From DATBLE01 sp046734415 (GTDB taxonomy: Bacteria > Actinomycetota > Thermoleophilia > Gaiellales > Gaiellaceae): a stretch of 6,158 bases of DNA. Shown one piece after another: positions 5,743 to 6,158 of the stretch (position 1 is its first letter; each line of letters opens with the position of its first letter). The stretch covers positions 1-6,158 of the forward strand of contig JBKPRD010000133.1 of assembly GCA_046734415.1 (NCBI GenBank), written 5' to 3'. The notes below the pieces were generated by a model, which saw only the letters and a list, made by a program, of their open reading frames with translations, was not told the origin of the DNA and searched no databases. The translations under genes and the position numbers were made by a program.

Positions 5743-6158
5743 TTGACCGAGGAAGGTCAGATTCAACCGTCGGCGAGGACTGGGTCTCCGGACCTAGTCC
5801 TCGCCGACATTTTCAAGGCGTTCGGCGGCGTCCATGCCGTCGACGGCGCGAACCTCGAGTGCCATGCGGGTGAGGTTCACGGCCTGATCGGCGAGAACGG
5901 CGCCGGCAAGAGCACACTGATCAAGATCCTCTCTGGTGTCTTCCCCGCGGACGGGGGCGACATCAGACTCCGCGGCGAGCTACTGGCACCGCGAACCCCT
6001 GCCGAGGCCGCCAGCTACGGGATCGGCACCGTCTTCCAGGAGCTGAGCCTGATCCCGCATCTGACCGTCGCCCAGAACCTCTTCTACGGGATCGAGCCGC
6101 GTGTCCGCGCGACCCGGATCAGCATGCGCGCTCTCCGCTCGGCCGCGCGGCAGGCCCT
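5743..6158 (+). CDS. Sugar ABC transporter ATP-binding protein, RbsA/MglA type (partial)
   Basis: Only the first 138 codons are present; the gene runs off the window. Such ATPases have two fused nucleotide-binding domains (about 500 residues) and energise ribose/galactose-type import with a separate permease, presumably encoded next. Visible features are DIFKAFGGVHAVDGANL (22-38), Walker A GENGAGKST (50-58), the LIKILSGVFPADGG segment (59-72) and the Q-loop TVFQE (96-100). This is strongly diagnostic for the sugar ATPase family. The TTG at 5743 is the only ATG, GTG or TTG in frame between the preceding stop and the conserved domain, 13 nt after the binding-protein stop. It lacks a clear Shine-Dalgarno, so the start is uncertain; a non-canonical ATT at 5761 behind AGGAAGG is a remote alternative. 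Codons 9-22 are also part of a strong hairpin. Confidence 0.88.
   Translation, partial: MTEEGQIQPSARTGSPDLVLADIFKAFGGVHAVDGANLECHAGEVHGLIGENGAGKSTLIKILSGVFPADGGDIRLRGELLAPRTPAEAASYGIGTVFQELSLIPHLTVAQNLFYGIEPRVRATRISMRALRSAARQA
5769..5814 (+). terminator. 18-bp hairpin with short T-run inside the ATPase N-terminus
   Basis: The left arm (5769-5786) and right arm (5791-5808) pair over all 18 positions with a single G-U wobble (5782 with 5795). They close a TCCG loop (5787-5790) and are followed at once by ATTTTC (5809-5814). This is the form of a Rho-independent terminator, although four T residues make the tail weak. It lies 39 nt beyond the binding-protein stop, and the right arm encodes residues 17-22 (DLVLAD) of the ATPase, so it is at once RNA structure and coding sequence. 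Likely roles are partial termination or 3' end protection, giving more binding protein than ATPase. Translation of the ATPase would melt the hairpin, so it could also act as a translation-dependent attenuator. Confidence 0.75.

Noticed and set aside
1..6158. tRNA, rRNA, CRISPR array, insertion sequence or attachment site
   Set aside because: I found no repeat-spacer array, transposase, terminal inverted repeats or RNA-gene signature; the window is filled by metabolic and transport genes.

Overview
This is a GC-rich, densely coded bacterial fragment. GTG and TTG starts, strong GGAGG-type ribosome binding sites, Arg/Ala/Gly-rich proteins and long open antisense frames all point to a high-GC actinobacterium. 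A deep-branching soil lineage such as the Thermoleophilia is my guess from overall style; the sequence itself contains no taxonomic marker.

Layout. Positions 53-1243 on the minus strand encode an M24-fold metallohydrolase (Xaa-Pro peptidase/creatinase superfamily). A divergent intergenic region (1244-1393) holds a plausible plus-strand promoter, an inverted repeat at the predicted transcription start, and a strong ribosome binding site serving an 11-codon leader ORF whose stop overlaps the next start. From 1394 all genes run on the plus strand: a lipoyl-bearing 2-oxoacid dehydrogenase E2 (1394-2446), E1 alpha (2456-3511) and E1 beta (3508-4503) in tightly coupled order. A 116-bp structured spacer follows, then a secreted sugar-type ABC substrate-binding protein (4620-5729) and the start of an RbsA/MglA-type ABC ATPase (5743 to the window end, cut off).

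How the genes may work together. The E1/E2 genes encode a thiamine-diphosphate-dependent dehydrogenase complex of the PDH/acetoin dehydrogenase class, lacking its E3 in this window. Its position just upstream of a ribose-type importer suggests a catabolic locus in which an imported sugar-like or hydroxyketone compound is eventually cleaved oxidatively to acyl-CoA. That link is inference from gene order; the substrate cannot be read from the sequence.

Most unusual points: an 18-bp near-perfect hairpin followed by a short T-run that lies inside the first codons of the ABC ATPase; an E2 that appears to have lost its peripheral subunit-binding domain; an M24 protein that keeps all five metal ligands but seems to lack both catalytic histidines of aminopeptidase P; a binding protein without a lipobox but with six cysteines; and the coupled leader ORF ahead of E2.
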